From positions 62,001-126,000 of the forward strand of contig NZ_CP092191.1 of NCBI RefSeq assembly GCF_022344005.1: DNA of 64,000 nt. The letters run 5' to 3'. The translations under genes were made by a program, and so were the position numbers. Below are positions 49,323-59,317 of this stretch, one piece after another. The notes under the pieces were generated by a model. That model searched no databases. It was not told where the DNA came from and saw nothing but the letters and a program-made list of their open reading frames with translations. Within the stretch, counting starts at the first letter, position 1. Every line of letters starts with the position of its first letter. The DNA comes from Deinococcus sp. KNUC1210 (lineage in GTDB: Bacteria; Deinococcota; Deinococci; Deinococcales; Deinococcaceae).

Positions 49323-50431
49323 TCAGACGCGGAGTTGCAGGCCGGTCAGCTCCTCCGACTCAGCCCACAGCCGCCGGGCGTCCCCCTCGTCGTGTGCGCG
49401 GGCCACGGGCGAGACCCGTTCCGGATTTCCCCCAGTTCCAGCAGGCCAGACGGGCCGTAGAATGCGCCGCCCACCACATCCTGAGCAGTGGCGGCATACA
49501 GAGTGGGGAGTGCGCCCATGGCCTGGGGTTGGGCGAACAGGCGGTTGGCGAGTTGCGACCCCTGCCCCTCTCCCTGGAGTCCGGTGGAGGCCCAGCCGGG
49601 GTGCGCGGCCACCGCCAGCACGTCCTGTCCAGCGGCTGTCAGGCGGCGCTGGAGTTCAGAGGTAAACAGCAGGTTCGAGAGCTTGCTCTGCCCATAGGCG
49701 GCCATCGGGACGTAGCGGCGCGTCCGCCAGTTCAGGTCGCCAAACGCCACCGTCCCGAAGCGGTGGGCGATGCTGCTCACCGTGACCACCCGCGCACCGG
49801 ACGTGCGTTCCAGAAATCCCAGCAGCCGGGCAGTCAGGGCGAAGTGACCCAGGTGATTCACTCCGAACTGCGTCTCGAAGCCCTGCGCAGTGCGGCCCAG
49901 CGGCGGAACCATGATGCCTGCATTGTTGATCAGCAGGTCCAGGCGGTCATAGGTCGCGCTGAACTCGTCGGCGAAGGCGTGGACCGACTTCAGGTCCGAG
50001 AGGTCGAGGGGCATCACGACCACCTCGCCGGTCGGGTGCAGCGCACGGATCTCGGCGGCTGCCTTCTCGGCCTTCCCCGCATTCCGACAGGCCATGATCA
50101 CGGTGGCTCCGTGCTGGGCCAGCACCCGCGCCGTCTCGTACCCCAGCCCGCTGTTCGCGCCAGTCACGACCGCGACCCGGCCAGTCTGATCCGGCACGTC
50201 GGCTTCGGTCCAGTGGCTGCCCCGTCGGCCCTTCAGGAAGTAGGCCAGCGGGCCGAGCGTGTTCAGGAAGAGACCCAGACGCCAGGCGGCTTTGCTGCCG
50301 TTGACCGCTTCCGGACGGCGACCGCTGAGATCAGCCCAGGCAGCGGCGAACAGGCCGATCTGAGCCACGCCAGCGGTCAGGAGGGCGGCTTTCTGGGCGG
50401 GTCGGAGGGTGGTCCAGTTCATTCGTTTCAT
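49323..50431 (-). pseudogene. SDR-family oxidoreductase, frame broken at 49429-49433
   Basis: ATG 50431 follows CAGGAG. An N-terminal hydrophobic stretch (residues 10-35) precedes a classical SDR core: [37 protein letters not shown] and the YGQSKLSN catalytic pair. Near the end it derails after LLELG. One extra G in the G5 run restores [22 protein letters not shown] and a stop at 49323, the usual retinol-dehydrogenase-like C-terminus. Total about 370 residues. It probably reduces or oxidises an alcohol or ketone of a lipophilic substrate. A TetR remnant lies directly upstream. Confidence 0.82.
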
Positions 50432-50869
50432 GGGAGCTCCTGCGCGGGTAAGGCGGGTGAAGGCGTGGGGCCAGCGGTTCTGGCTCAGCGATGATCTAGA
50501 AAGCGGAAGTGAAGCACCGGACCGCAGGATAAGGCCGATGTTCACAGTCAGCCGTTTTCGAAAGCGGTTCCTCCACAACGTCAGATCGACCCCGTAACGA
50601 TCACCCCGAGCAGAAGCACCATCTGAACAACTGCGATCATCACCGTCGTCTGTTCGAGCAGTGGTTCGCCTGCTCACCGCAGGCTGGAGTTCAGAACATC
50701 GGTCATGCGCTCCATTCATGGGCCTGCGCGAGTGCAGGGCGGCACTCAGGGGCATAGGCTTCTGCATCCACGATGCCGAATGACAGCGCTCCTTTAGGAA
50801 CGTGTTGGCGAGGGCGTACCGGGGGCCCGAGCGAACCACTAGAGATAATGCGTGCGCGTGACGGACAAC
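50432..50869. other. Intergenic region upstream of the SDR gene
   Basis: Codons read through in the SDR frame but lack family resemblance; no start or repeat was identified. It may include the decayed end of the adjacent TetR gene. Confidence 0.35.
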
Positions 50870-51187
50870 AGCGCACAGGACGCGCAGCATGGAGATCGCG
50901 CCTGCCATGCCGGAGAACAGCAGCATGAACTGTGCGCTGCGCTCCTGCTCCGTGTCACCCGGCATATACGGCGACAACGCGCCGATATAGCGCTGCATGG
51001 CGGCATCTAGCGGCAGGCGGGCGATTTCAGAGGCCATGACAGCCAGCACGCACCACGCCTCGGGATGGTGCAGGTGTTCAGGACGCAGGTAGGTGGTGAT
51101 GATCGCTTCGAGGTGTCTGCCGGGTTCGGCGGTGCGGGCGGCCTCGGTCAGACGCTGCGCCATCTCGTCGAGGCCGTTGTGCAGCAT
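50870..51187 (-). pseudogene. TetR-family regulator remnant (C-terminal domain only)
   Basis: About 105 residues read as a TetR C-terminal dimerisation/ligand domain of the type with [25 protein letters not shown] and [18 protein letters not shown]. The N-terminal helix-turn-helix is missing, because the sequence runs directly into the end of the phosphotransferase gene at 51217. It therefore looks like a 5'-truncated gene left by a deletion or rearrangement. In intact relatives such regulators sit beside SDR genes, as here. Confidence 0.6.
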
Positions 51188-51216
51188 AGAGTGCGGTGGC
51201 TGTGCAGGGCAGGAGC

Positions 51217-52146
51217 CTAAAACGCTTCCAAAATGTCTGGCTTCTGCCATTGTTGAATACACCAGCGGAAATGCCCGTCCAGTCCGTCCAGAGAATAGAG
51301 ATGACTGGTCGCCAGAGCATACGCCGCCTGATAAAGGCGAAGAACCTGCAGGTCATAGCCGAGAGTCTTCGCCAGGATGCCCGTCACTTCCCGCATGACG
51401 ATTGGTGCGTGTGGACCGTACATATTCACGACTGCACCGCAGATGGCAGCGTCAAATCGAGCGTCGCCCGCTGTCGCGAACACCCCAAAATCAAGGACAG
51501 CAGAAAGCTGACCTCCAGGTAGGAGGAGGACGTTTCCCCCAAACAGATCGCCATGCAGAACTGTGTCCGGGAGGCCGGGAAGGGTTCGTAGCTGCTGTTG
51601 GAGAGCCAGATATTTACCCGCGAAGTCCTGAATCTCCGAGTGCCAGAACTGACCAAAACGGTGTACCCGGCGTTCCAGCAACAGCAGGAGCTCCTCCTGA
51701 AAGGACGTGGCTCCAGTCCAAAATGCCTGTGCCTCGTCCAGCACCGGCATATGGTACATGGCAGGTGTGGCACGCACGTTCTTCAGCACAGAGAGAATTT
51801 CAATAAACGTTTTCAACCGCTCATCCGGCAGACGGGTGTCGTCTGGATTCAGCCAGTGTTGCAACGTTTTGCCCTGCCATTCCCGCTCTATGCTCACCAA
51901 TTGGGAATCATGAACGAGAACCTGCTCGATCTGAGGCGTGCCAAAGCCCAGGTCGAAGAGTGCCAGATCGTCGTAGAACAACTGCCGGTGCTGTAACTGC
52001 GGTGCAGTCTGCATTTTCCAGATTTTTGCTACTCTCTGCTCTCCGACTCGGTAGACCTCTCCTTCCATTCCTGAGGCGAGCAGGTCGGCATGGTCAAACC
52101 CCAGTTGATTCAGAAGTTTCGGTCCTCTTAAATCCACCGGTTGCAT
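51217..52146 (-). CDS. Phosphotransferase (aminoglycoside phosphotransferase/kinase-like fold)
   Basis: This 309-residue protein has the kinase-like catalytic core: [15 protein letters not shown] (catalytic loop with Asp and Asn) near residue 195 and [13 protein letters not shown] (metal-binding Asp) near 218. The N-lobe contains [21 protein letters not shown] with a glycine loop and lysine. Such enzymes phosphorylate aminoglycosides, choline or other small hydroxyl compounds; resistance cannot be claimed. ATG 52146 has TAGACT seven bases upstream (leaderless). The upstream frame extension has no similarity to the family. Confidence 0.87.
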   Translation of the reverse strand: MQPVDLRGPKLLNQLGFDHADLLASGMEGEVYRVGEQRVAKIWKMQTAPQLQHRQLFYDDLALFDLGFGTPQIEQVLVHDSQLVSIEREWQGKTLQHWLNPDDTRLPDERLKTFIEILSVLKNVRATPAMYHMPVLDEAQAFWTGATSFQEELLLLLERRVHRFGQFWHSEIQDFAGKYLALQQQLRTLPGLPDTVLHGDLFGGNVLLLPGGQLSAVLDFGVFATAGDARFDAAICGAVVNMYGPHAPIVMREVTGILAKTLGYDLQVLRLYQAAYALATSHLYSLDGLDGHFRWCIQQWQKPDILEAF

Positions 52147-52153
52147 GACCGAG

Positions 52154-52159
52154 AGTCTA
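52154..52159 (-). promoter_or_regulatory. Leaderless -10 box of the phosphotransferase gene
   Basis: TAGACT on the minus strand lies seven bases before ATG 52146. Confidence 0.45.
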
Positions 52160-52804
52160 CCTTCACCTTCGTCGAGGCGACCGGGTACTACAGAACCGAC
52201 TCGGGCCTGATGCTTGACCGGGCTGCCCTTCATGTTGAAGCCATCGAGCAGATGATGCGGCTGATGTTGGACGCCCTGCCGGAGAACGAAATCCACTGGA
52301 GTGCGAGCAGCATCTCGCCGCCCGCTGAGATGCTGCACCTTTCAACTTCAGCCATGAGCGCAGTTCTTTCAGAAGCAAATCCACGACGGCGAACATACCT
52401 TTAACGGCATGGCCGTTTGGATGCCCACAGAATGCTGTGAGTTCCGGTAATGGATGACTGGCTTCCCGATGTACTGTCGTTCCCGAGAGTCGTGCTCAGC
52501 GTGTGCTGCTTCAGGAAAATGAGAGAGTGTCTCCCCACGACGGCAAGGATATTCGCCGGTTGTGTTGCCGCCTTGATAGCTGCGTACATCGGTCACGGCC
52601 TGTTTTTACGGCGGATTAGCAAGCCGAGTGACCGGAAGCTACGCCCAATCCATATGTCGCCAAGTGACGCTGGTCTTGATGATGGTTGGTTTGCTGCTCT
52701 CTGATGATGTGTTCTGAATGATGTTTTAAAAGATTAAAACTACTGATGATCATCATCATAGGGAAAAGTGTCTGCTGTCCTAGACGGCATTTCTGGGTCT
52801 TTTT
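52160..52804. other. Region between phosphotransferase and origin; possible small gene and AT-rich segment
   Basis: The plus-strand frame up to 52404 (TFTFVEATGYYRTDSGLMLD and onward) has good codon bias but no recognised start other than one overlapping the divergent phosphotransferase start, so it may be a fragment. A second plus frame at 52450-52704 is unrecognised. From about 52710 the sequence becomes AT-rich (TTTTAAAAGATTAAAACTACTGATGATCATCATCAT), the likely DNA-unwinding element of the origin. Confidence 0.4.
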
Positions 52805-53153
52805 CCCTCAGAAACTACGGGAATGCAGGAGATTATTCCTCAGAAACTACGGGAAATCTCATGCATTTTCCCTCAGAAAATACGGACGTGTTCATCAGTC
52901 TGTTCTGCAATTCCCTCAGAAAATACGGGCGTGTTCCCTCAGAAAATACGGGTTAAAAATGGGAGTTATCCACAGCCTTCCCTGTCATTTCCCTCAGAAA
53001 CTACGGGAAAATTGTCCGGAAAAAGTGGGTTTCCCTCAGAAACTACGGGAATCCAAAGTGTATTCAGCAGATGCTGTCCTGGACGCTCTTCTTACGTTCT
53101 TTCCCTCAGAAACTACGGGTACCGCTGCCGATGCGTCCCTCAGAAACTACGGG
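52805..53153 (+). repeat. Iteron array of the replication origin
   Basis: Nine direct copies of CCCTCAGAAACTACGGG (variant AAAATACGG) occur in one orientation, starting at 52805, 52838 (one C short), 52870, 52913, 52936, 52991, 53033, 53103 and 53137. Most spacings (about 33, 32, 43, 23, 55, 42, 34) are near multiples of 10.5-11 bases, so the copies lie on one helix face; only the 70-base gap fits less well. The last copy overlaps the 3' end of rep. This is the typical binding array for a plasmid initiator. Reading frames through it encode only repeat artefacts. Confidence 0.9.
52966..52974 (+). promoter_or_regulatory. DnaA box in the origin
   Basis: TTATCCACA is the perfect consensus DnaA-binding box. 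It sits between iterons five and six, in the widest gap but one, which supports origin function. Confidence 0.8.
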
Positions 53154-54613
53154 TCGCCAGCGCTGCTGCGTTCGTGGCGGACAAAACCTGCGCGGAGTTC
53201 CTCGGCCAGATGAAGGACACCCATCTGGCCGCTGTACGCCGCCTGGGTTGCACGCTTTACCAGCGCCGGGATATCGACGTTCGGCTGTGCCAGCGCGTCC
53301 CCCAGAAGTGCGCGTTCTGCGACGCTCAGATGCTTCATCACCCCGAGGATGTTCAGTTGCTTGACCGCCCAGGCGCTCAGCGCGGGCCCTGTCAGATTTG
53401 CGACCTGTATCGCCTGCACCTTTTCGATCTGTTCGGCGTCGGCCTCCGTTGACACCGCTGGTCGCTGGGTTCTGGTGACAGCAGAAGGAAGGTTGGCGCC
53501 AGGCGCTTCCATGCCTTCGTACTGCTCGGGGCTCTTGACCATCGCCACCAAGAGCCCTGCTGGGTTGCCGACCGGTGTGCGGGTCTGCTGAAGGTAGGTG
53601 TCAAACTTCTGCAGAGCCGGAGGAATGCGCTCGGGGAACGACGCGCTCAGCCGCAGAGCCATGCCCTTCTTGACTCCCCGGCTCATCAGCATCTCGGCGA
53701 GTTCTGGATGATCCGATTTCGGTGGACCGGCGAACACGTAGCGGACGGTGCGGCTGCGCCCTTTGCCCTGATGCTCGATTTCCTGCAGATACTTCTTATC
53801 CAGCAGTTCCTGATGTGCGGGCTGAAGAGCACGGACGATATTGTCGGGACGGTCGCTGAACAGCCCCAGCCGCACCGCCCAGCCGAGCAGGGGAGCCGTG
53901 ACTTCTCGGCTCAGACCGTCTTCAGCCAGTTCATCGAACTGCAACGCGTCGAGCTGACGGTACAGTGCCCGCACCAGCGGCTGGCTCAGCGAACGGTAGA
54001 ACTCCAGATCGAGCGGTTTGATGTAGCCGGCACGCAGGCTGTCCAGGATCGGCACCCCAAGCTGCACCATGATGATGCCGCGTGGCGTGATTCCTCCGGT
54101 AGAGCGGCGCACAGCGAGGTAGGAGATCTGGCTGAACTCCTGAGACAACCACTCCCCACCGCTTCCCTGATGCCGGTACCAGGCCTCGTCCACGCTGTAC
54201 TTCGCCTTGCTGAGCCGCCGCAGGCTGTGCTGCATCGCCTGATAGTACTGGGCCGAGTCGGGGAGTCCGGCGGCTTTGAGTAGCGCGTAACCGGTCGTGG
54301 TAAAGGGGCCGTTTGGAACGCCCGCTTCAAAACACAGATTGATCAGGCCCACCATGAAATCATTGTCGAGACCGTGTGGCACGACCTCGCCCTCTTCGAC
54401 CGCACACACCACGACCACTGGCCGCCCATCCGGCGTCAGGATGCTTTTTTCCCAGCGGCGCATATCTGCCGGGACGGTTTTCTGAGCGCTGTTGAGCGAG
54501 AGACGTCCCAGATTCAACTCGTCCAGGCCGCTGGTGTTGTCCAGTGTGCTCAAAGGCTTCGCCTTGCTGGTCACGGGCTTCACCGCTCCGGGCTGTTTGA
54601 TTCTGGGAGGCAC
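53147..54613 (-). CDS. Replication initiator protein (RepA-like) of a Deinococcus-type plasmid
   Basis: This 488-residue protein resembles the initiators of Deinococcus megaplasmids. The conserved N-terminal third includes LDELNLGRLSLNSAQKTVP and WEKSILTPDGRPVVVVC, then LPHGLDNDFMVGLINL-like and YAVRRSTGGITPRGI-like segments with winged-helix features (about 70-290). The C-terminal 180 residues are less conserved. GTG 54613 is chosen because TAGCAT ends five bases upstream and family proteins start near PPRIKQPG; frames further upstream are not conserved. It should bind the adjacent iterons, open DNA and recruit DnaB. One iteron copy also lies in its own promoter. Confidence 0.85.
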   Translation of the reverse strand: MPPRIKQPGAVKPVTSKAKPLSTLDNTSGLDELNLGRLSLNSAQKTVPADMRRWEKSILTPDGRPVVVVCAVEEGEVVPHGLDNDFMVGLINLCFEAGVPNGPFTTTGYALLKAAGLPDSAQYYQAMQHSLRRLSKAKYSVDEAWYRHQGSGGEWLSQEFSQISYLAVRRSTGGITPRGIIMVQLGVPILDSLRAGYIKPLDLEFYRSLSQPLVRALYRQLDALQFDELAEDGLSREVTAPLLGWAVRLGLFSDRPDNIVRALQPAHQELLDKKYLQEIEHQGKGRSRTVRYVFAGPPKSDHPELAEMLMSRGVKKGMALRLSASFPERIPPALQKFDTYLQQTRTPVGNPAGLLVAMVKSPEQYEGMEAPGANLPSAVTRTQRPAVSTEADAEQIEKVQAIQVANLTGPALSAWAVKQLNILGVMKHLSVAERALLGDALAQPNVDIPALVKRATQAAYSGQMGVLHLAEELRAGFVRHERSSAGDP

Positions 54614-54618
54614 AACCC

Positions 54619-54624
54619 ATGCTA
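54619..54624 (-). promoter_or_regulatory. Leaderless -10 box of rep
   Basis: TAGCAT on the minus strand is five bases before GTG 54613. Confidence 0.42.
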
Positions 54625-54650
54625 CGCAATTTCTTGTTCTGGGGCTCGTT

Positions 54651-54667
54651 CCCTCACATAATACGGG
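54651..54667 (+). promoter_or_regulatory. Iteron copy in the rep promoter
   Basis: CCCTCACATAATACGGG matches the origin iteron at 14 of 17 positions, in the same orientation, about 38 bases upstream of the rep start. Initiators commonly repress themselves by binding such a promoter copy. Confidence 0.65.
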
Positions 54668-54996
54668 AAACGCGTTGACGATGAAATGAAGCGCCTGCTG
54701 GCAAAGGGCAAGGGCAGCATCGGGCAGGTAGCGATACATCATCTTTGCTGCGTGCAGTTGAATGCCAGGACCCCGCAGGCCTGACGTATTGATCCCTGGC
54801 GGGTACCCGGTGGCCTGATCACCTTCGTCCTTCACAGGCTCGCAAGGCTCAGTTTTCACCCGTCCACCTTGGCGCGTCACGCCTGCTCAGAACGACTGTG
54901 TGACAGGCCGCCCGTCGTCGCTCGTCCGGGAATCAGCCTTGGAAATCTCCACTGCTTCTAGCTATTTGCGGAAGGGCAGCTAGACTGATCATATTC
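54668..54996. other. Intergenic region between rep and the GGDEF-EAL gene
   Basis: No gene is supported. It should hold upstream promoter sequence for rep and the promoter of the plus-strand gene. Confidence 0.4.
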
Positions 54997-57902
54997 ATGG
55001 ATGTTCGTCTGCCTGCCAACGAACCGCCGTTCGACATGACGCGGCTGTTCGAAGCGTCTTCCTTGCGGCTGTGTCTGATCGAGCCGGAAAACGCTCAGCT
55101 GCTGGCCGTCTCGCCAGATCTGAGACAGCTGATTCCGGACACCCTGGGGGAGAGTTTCGATCTGTGGTGCGATCCCGATGATCGTTACTGGCTGGACCGC
55201 TGGCTGCGGGGAACAGTGCCGGAGGCCACGCCTTACCTGACGGTGGCTGCTGTTCAGGAGGGCCAACTGGCTGGCGGGCAGTGGCATCTGCTGCGGCATC
55301 CTGCGGGGGTGGTGGGCGTGCTGAGCCTCTCCTCGGATGGGCCAGGGTTCCCGCCGATGGTCACTGCCCTCCTGGATCACCTTCCGACAGATCTGGCGGT
55401 GCTGGATGCACAGGGGCGATACCTGTACACCAACCGGGCAGCTATCCGGGACGACCGCGTCCGAGAGGGAATCATCGGACTGACCGACCGTCAGTATGTC
55501 GAGTGGCGTGGACATCCGCTCCGGCTGGCCGAGCTGCGCGAGGAACAGTTTCATCGGGCTGTCACGACACACCAGGCGCAGCAGTGGGAGGAGGTGCTGG
55601 AAACGCCTCAGGGGCTGCGGACCTTCCGGCGCAGCTACATCCCCGTGTGGTCTGCCCAAGGCGAATTGCAGCTGATGCTGGGATACGGCACCGACATCAC
55701 CCAGTCGGTGGCCCAGGCACGTCAGGTGGGGTTGCTGGAACGGGTGGTGTTGACCTCCCGCGATCCGACGATGCTGCTGGACGCTTCGCCAGGAGAGCGG
55801 CACCGTCAGCTGGTGTACGCCAATCTGGCCTTCGAACGGCTGGGCCTGTGCAGCACGCTGCAGTCGCTGATCGGCACCCGTCTGAGCGAGTGGGGCTTCG
55901 GTCGGCGGGACGAAGCGCTGCTCAGTTCGCTTCTGGACCGCCTGGAGCGAGACGAAACGCTCGAAACCGAGGTGCTCCTGCCCGACCGCCAGCAGTGGGT
56001 GGAATTCTCGGCACAGGCAATCCACAACGATGACGGCGAGCTGACCCACTGGGCGATACACCTGCGAAACGTGACCGCTCGCAAACGAACCGAGCAGCTG
56101 CGCCAGAGTCGCCTTCAGGCGGGCACTCTCAGTGTCGAGGGCCGTTCCATTCCGGAAGTGCTGGCCCCCCTGCTGGTGGGCATTCAGCAGTGGGCACCCG
56201 GCTGGACGGCGGCTGTGGTCTTCGGGCTGGACGGCGAGGCGCAGGTGGCTGGCGACGTCAGCCGCGCTTTTCGCCGCTGGCTTACCCGCGTGACCTCCGC
56301 AGAATTCCGGGCGATCTGGGCCGAACGCGATCCGCAGCACCTCGCGCGGCCTCACCATCACCGCGACCTGTGGCACGAACCTCAACTCGCCGTCCATCAC
56401 CAGAAGCTGCGCCGGGCCGGTATCCGCAGCACCGTCGAGGTTCCGCTGTACGATCACGCCTCCCGGTTGCTGGGTGTACTGTTTCTGAGCTATCCGGCGG
56501 TCAGTGAGGCTCCGGCGCTGGTCTCGGACGTGCTGATAGATGAGGCAAGCGCCGTCACGCTCTTTCTGGAACGCGACCGGCAGCGGCACCACCTCGAACT
56601 GCTGGCGTACAGCGATCCTCTGACGGGCCTGCTCAACCGCTTCGCCTTTCTGAAGTACGTGGAGACACACCTCGGGAGCCTCCCGGCGAACGCCCCAGGC
56701 CTGCCCTGGCCCTGTTGGATCTCGACCGCTTCAAGCAGGTCAATGACGGTCTGGGCCACGCGGTGGGAGACGTCCTGCTGACACAGGTGGCACAGCGGCT
56801 CCGTCTGCTCTCCAGCTCGGTGGCTGTGGGGAGTCTGGCCCGGCTGGGTGGTGACGAATTCGCGTTTCTGCTGACGGATGAAGCCCAGATCGATGCCGCA
56901 ACGACGGCCACCGAGGCCTTGTTCGCTGCTCCCTTTCTGCTGGCTGGGCGAGCTGTGCACACCGGTCTCTCGCTCGGCTGGAGCGTCGTCTCGCCGTCAG
57001 CCTCGGAGGTGGGCACCCTGCTGCGGCAGGCAGACGCGGCCATGTACATCGCCAAGCGCTCTCAGGCGATAGCCCACCGTTACTCGCCTGCTGCACAGCC
57101 GCGCCACCGGGCATTGGCTCTGGAACAGGCGCTCCACGAGGGGCTGGAACAGCAGCAGTTTCATCTGGTCTATCAGCCGCAGGTGCGCGTGCAAGACGGA
57201 ACGGTGTGCGGGGCCGAAGCGCTGCTGCGCTGGGAGCACCCGGTGCTGGGGGTCGTGGCTCCAGACGAGTTCATCGTGGTTGCCGAGGCAACCGGTCTGA
57301 TCGTGCGACTGGGCAACTGGGTGCTGAGACGTGCCTGCCAGGACGCCCGCCGTTGGAAGCATCCGACCCTGCATCTCAGCGTCAATATCTCGGCTGTTCA
57401 GCTGGCTCAGGTGTCGTTTCCCGAGATGGTGCGGTCGGCGCTGCAGCAGAGTGGCTGGCCGCCAGAACGGCTGGTGCTGGAAATCACCGAGACGGGCTTT
57501 CTGACGGATCTGGCGCTGACCCAGACCTCTCTGCAGTCTCTGAGGGCACAGGGCGTGCGGGTATCGCTCGACGACTTCGGAACCGGCTATTCGTCGCTGG
57601 CGCAGGTACTGGAACTGCCGCTGGACGAAGTGAAGATCGACCGCCGATTCATGCACGCTCTGGACGACAACCTGCCCGGCAGTGCGGGTGCCCGCGCAAT
57701 TGTTCAGAGCACGGTGGCACTGTCCAGCGTGTTGGGACTGACGGTGGTGGCAGAGGGCGTGGAGCGTGAAACGCAGCGCGAGGTGCTTCGGCAACTGGGC
57801 TGTGAGGTCATGCAGGGCTGGCTGGTCGCGCCCGGTCTGCCGGTGCCTGCCTTCGAACGCTGGCTCGTCGACTGGATGGAGCAGGAGAGGGGCCGCGCGT
57901 AA
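54997..57902 (+). pseudogene. PAS-GAF-GGDEF-EAL c-di-GMP turnover protein, frame broken near 56703
   Basis: The first frame (to about residue 570) carries PAS-like domains, for example LAVLDAQGRYLYTNRAAIRD near 135, a GAF-like domain near 380-520, then YSDPLTGLLNRFAFL opening a GGDEF domain. It derails after NAPGL. One extra G near 56703 restores ALALLDLDRFKQVNDGLGH, RLGGDEFAFLL (intact GGDEF) and an EAL domain with GAEALLRW, VNISAVQL, LEITETGF, DDFGTGYSSL, VKIDRRFM and MQGWLVAPG, all catalytic residues present. Repaired length is about 969 residues. It could both make and degrade cyclic di-GMP. Together with the HD-GYP protein at 13690 it suggests local c-di-GMP control. Confidence 0.87.
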
Positions 57903-57990
57903 CCGCTGGGCTACCGGTCCTCTGTGGCCCAGCGGTTCAGGGTGATGGGGCGATGCGCTGAAGATCGGAGGCGCTGAAATCCGTGCAGAG

Positions 57991-58998
57991 TCATGACCGT
58001 TTCGGGCGTCGTGCGGGCAGTCCCTGGGTTCGCTGGTAAGCGGCGAGCAGGTCGGCGGGAATGATGCCCTGCTGAACGGCTCGCTTCACGGCGCATCCAG
58101 GTTCGGTGGTGTGGGTGCATTTCCGGAAACGGCAGTGAGCGGCCGTTTCCTCGATCACCTCGAACCCGGCTCCACTGTCTTTCTCGTCCCAGACGGCAAT
58201 GTCACGAAGCCCCGGATTGTCGATCAGCAGGCCGCCGCCTGGCAGGGCATACAGCGTGCGGCCCGTGGTGGTGTGGCGGCCCTGTTGATCGGTGGGCCGC
58301 ACGGTGCCCGTGAGCGCGACCTCCTTTCCGAGAAGTGCATTGGTGAGCGTGGATTTCCCCACCCCCGACGAGCCGATCAGCGCGACGGTCACGCCCGTGC
58401 GGAAATAGGGCCGCACTGCGGCGACGCCCTGTTCCTGGAGCGCCGTCACCTCGTGAACTGGCACCTCGGGGCTGTGCTGCCGGATGCGCTCCACCAGCAC
58501 AGCAGGGTCTTTGCTCAGATCTGTCTTGTTCAGCAGCACGACCGGCTGTGCCCCGCTCCTCTGGACAGCCGTGATGTAACGTCCCAGTCGCGCGACATCG
58601 AAGTCTTCACCCGGTGCCGTCACAATAAACACGATGTCCACATTGGCGGTGATGATCTGTTCGGACAGGCCGCCGTTTACGGCCCGCGCGAAGGTGGTTC
58701 GGCGCGGCAGGACATGAACGATCCGGAGCGACTGCACACCGGGAAGGCGCTGAACCACGAGCCAGTCACCGATGACCGGCTGAAGCAGGTGCTCTGCGCC
58801 GCGCTGCCTCAGGGTGCCGGCCAGCAGCGCTTCCTCTGGCCCTTGCGCTGTCCAGACCTGATAGGTGGCACGTTCGACACCCACGACCCGGCCCAGTTCC
58901 AGGTCTGCCTGGGTTTCCGGTGGAAGCGCCGTCAGGAAGGAGTGAGCCTCGCTGCTCACCGCGTCGGTCAGGCCCAGATCCTGGAGAGAGGCGCTCAT
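57991..58998 (-). CDS. rsgA: Ribosome small-subunit-dependent GTPase RsgA
   Basis: This 335-residue circularly permuted GTPase helps mature the 30S subunit. An N-terminal OB-fold (about 40-110) is followed by VVLLNKTDLS (G4), GSSGVGKSTLTNALLG (G1, near 205), the GRHTTTGRTLYALP switch and LIDNPGLRDI (G3), then a zinc-binding end CRFRKCTHTTEPGCAVKRAV. ATG 58998 has AGGAGG upstream. It is unusual to find a ribosome-assembly gene on a plasmid-like replicon; it may be a second copy or a true second chromosome gene. It is a single gene, convergent with the preceding c-di-GMP gene. Confidence 0.94.
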   Translation of the reverse strand: MSASLQDLGLTDAVSSEAHSFLTALPPETQADLELGRVVGVERATYQVWTAQGPEEALLAGTLRQRGAEHLLQPVIGDWLVVQRLPGVQSLRIVHVLPRRTTFARAVNGGLSEQIITANVDIVFIVTAPGEDFDVARLGRYITAVQRSGAQPVVLLNKTDLSKDPAVLVERIRQHSPEVPVHEVTALQEQGVAAVRPYFRTGVTVALIGSSGVGKSTLTNALLGKEVALTGTVRPTDQQGRHTTTGRTLYALPGGGLLIDNPGLRDIAVWDEKDSGAGFEVIEETAAHCRFRKCTHTTEPGCAVKRAVQQGIIPADLLAAYQRTQGLPARRPKRS

Positions 58999-59317
58999 CG
59001 TCTCTCTGCCTCCTGGAGAGCTGTTGAGGGCGTGGCAACGGGGGTTTGAGAAATCGACATGCACCCAGAGTAAGCTGCTCGCGCCACATCCGAGCTGAAC
59101 TGGCGCTGGGAGAAGGCAGAGAGATAAGGCGGCCAGCCCACCGGAGGAAGGCCCTATCCAGGAGGTGCCAGAGAGGGGAGAGGTGTTGTTGACACCTGTC
59201 GCTGCTCGCTGATGAAACGTAGTCCACAGTGGCCCGTGAGAAAGATGTTAATCTCTGAACTGTCCGGGAAGTCAGGATTCGCTCACGCCGCAGAGACGGC
59301 TGAAGAGGAGTCTGCGC

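Noticed and set aside
52141..52404. Plus-strand 87-codon frame overlapping the phosphotransferase start
   Set aside because: Codon bias is fair, but its only start overlaps a divergent leaderless gene start; no family was recognised, so it is only mentioned in the region note.
52746..53213. Plus-strand frames across the origin with repeated FPQKLRE-like peptides
   Set aside because: The peptide repeats are translations of the DNA iterons in all three phases; there is no start signal or family resemblance.
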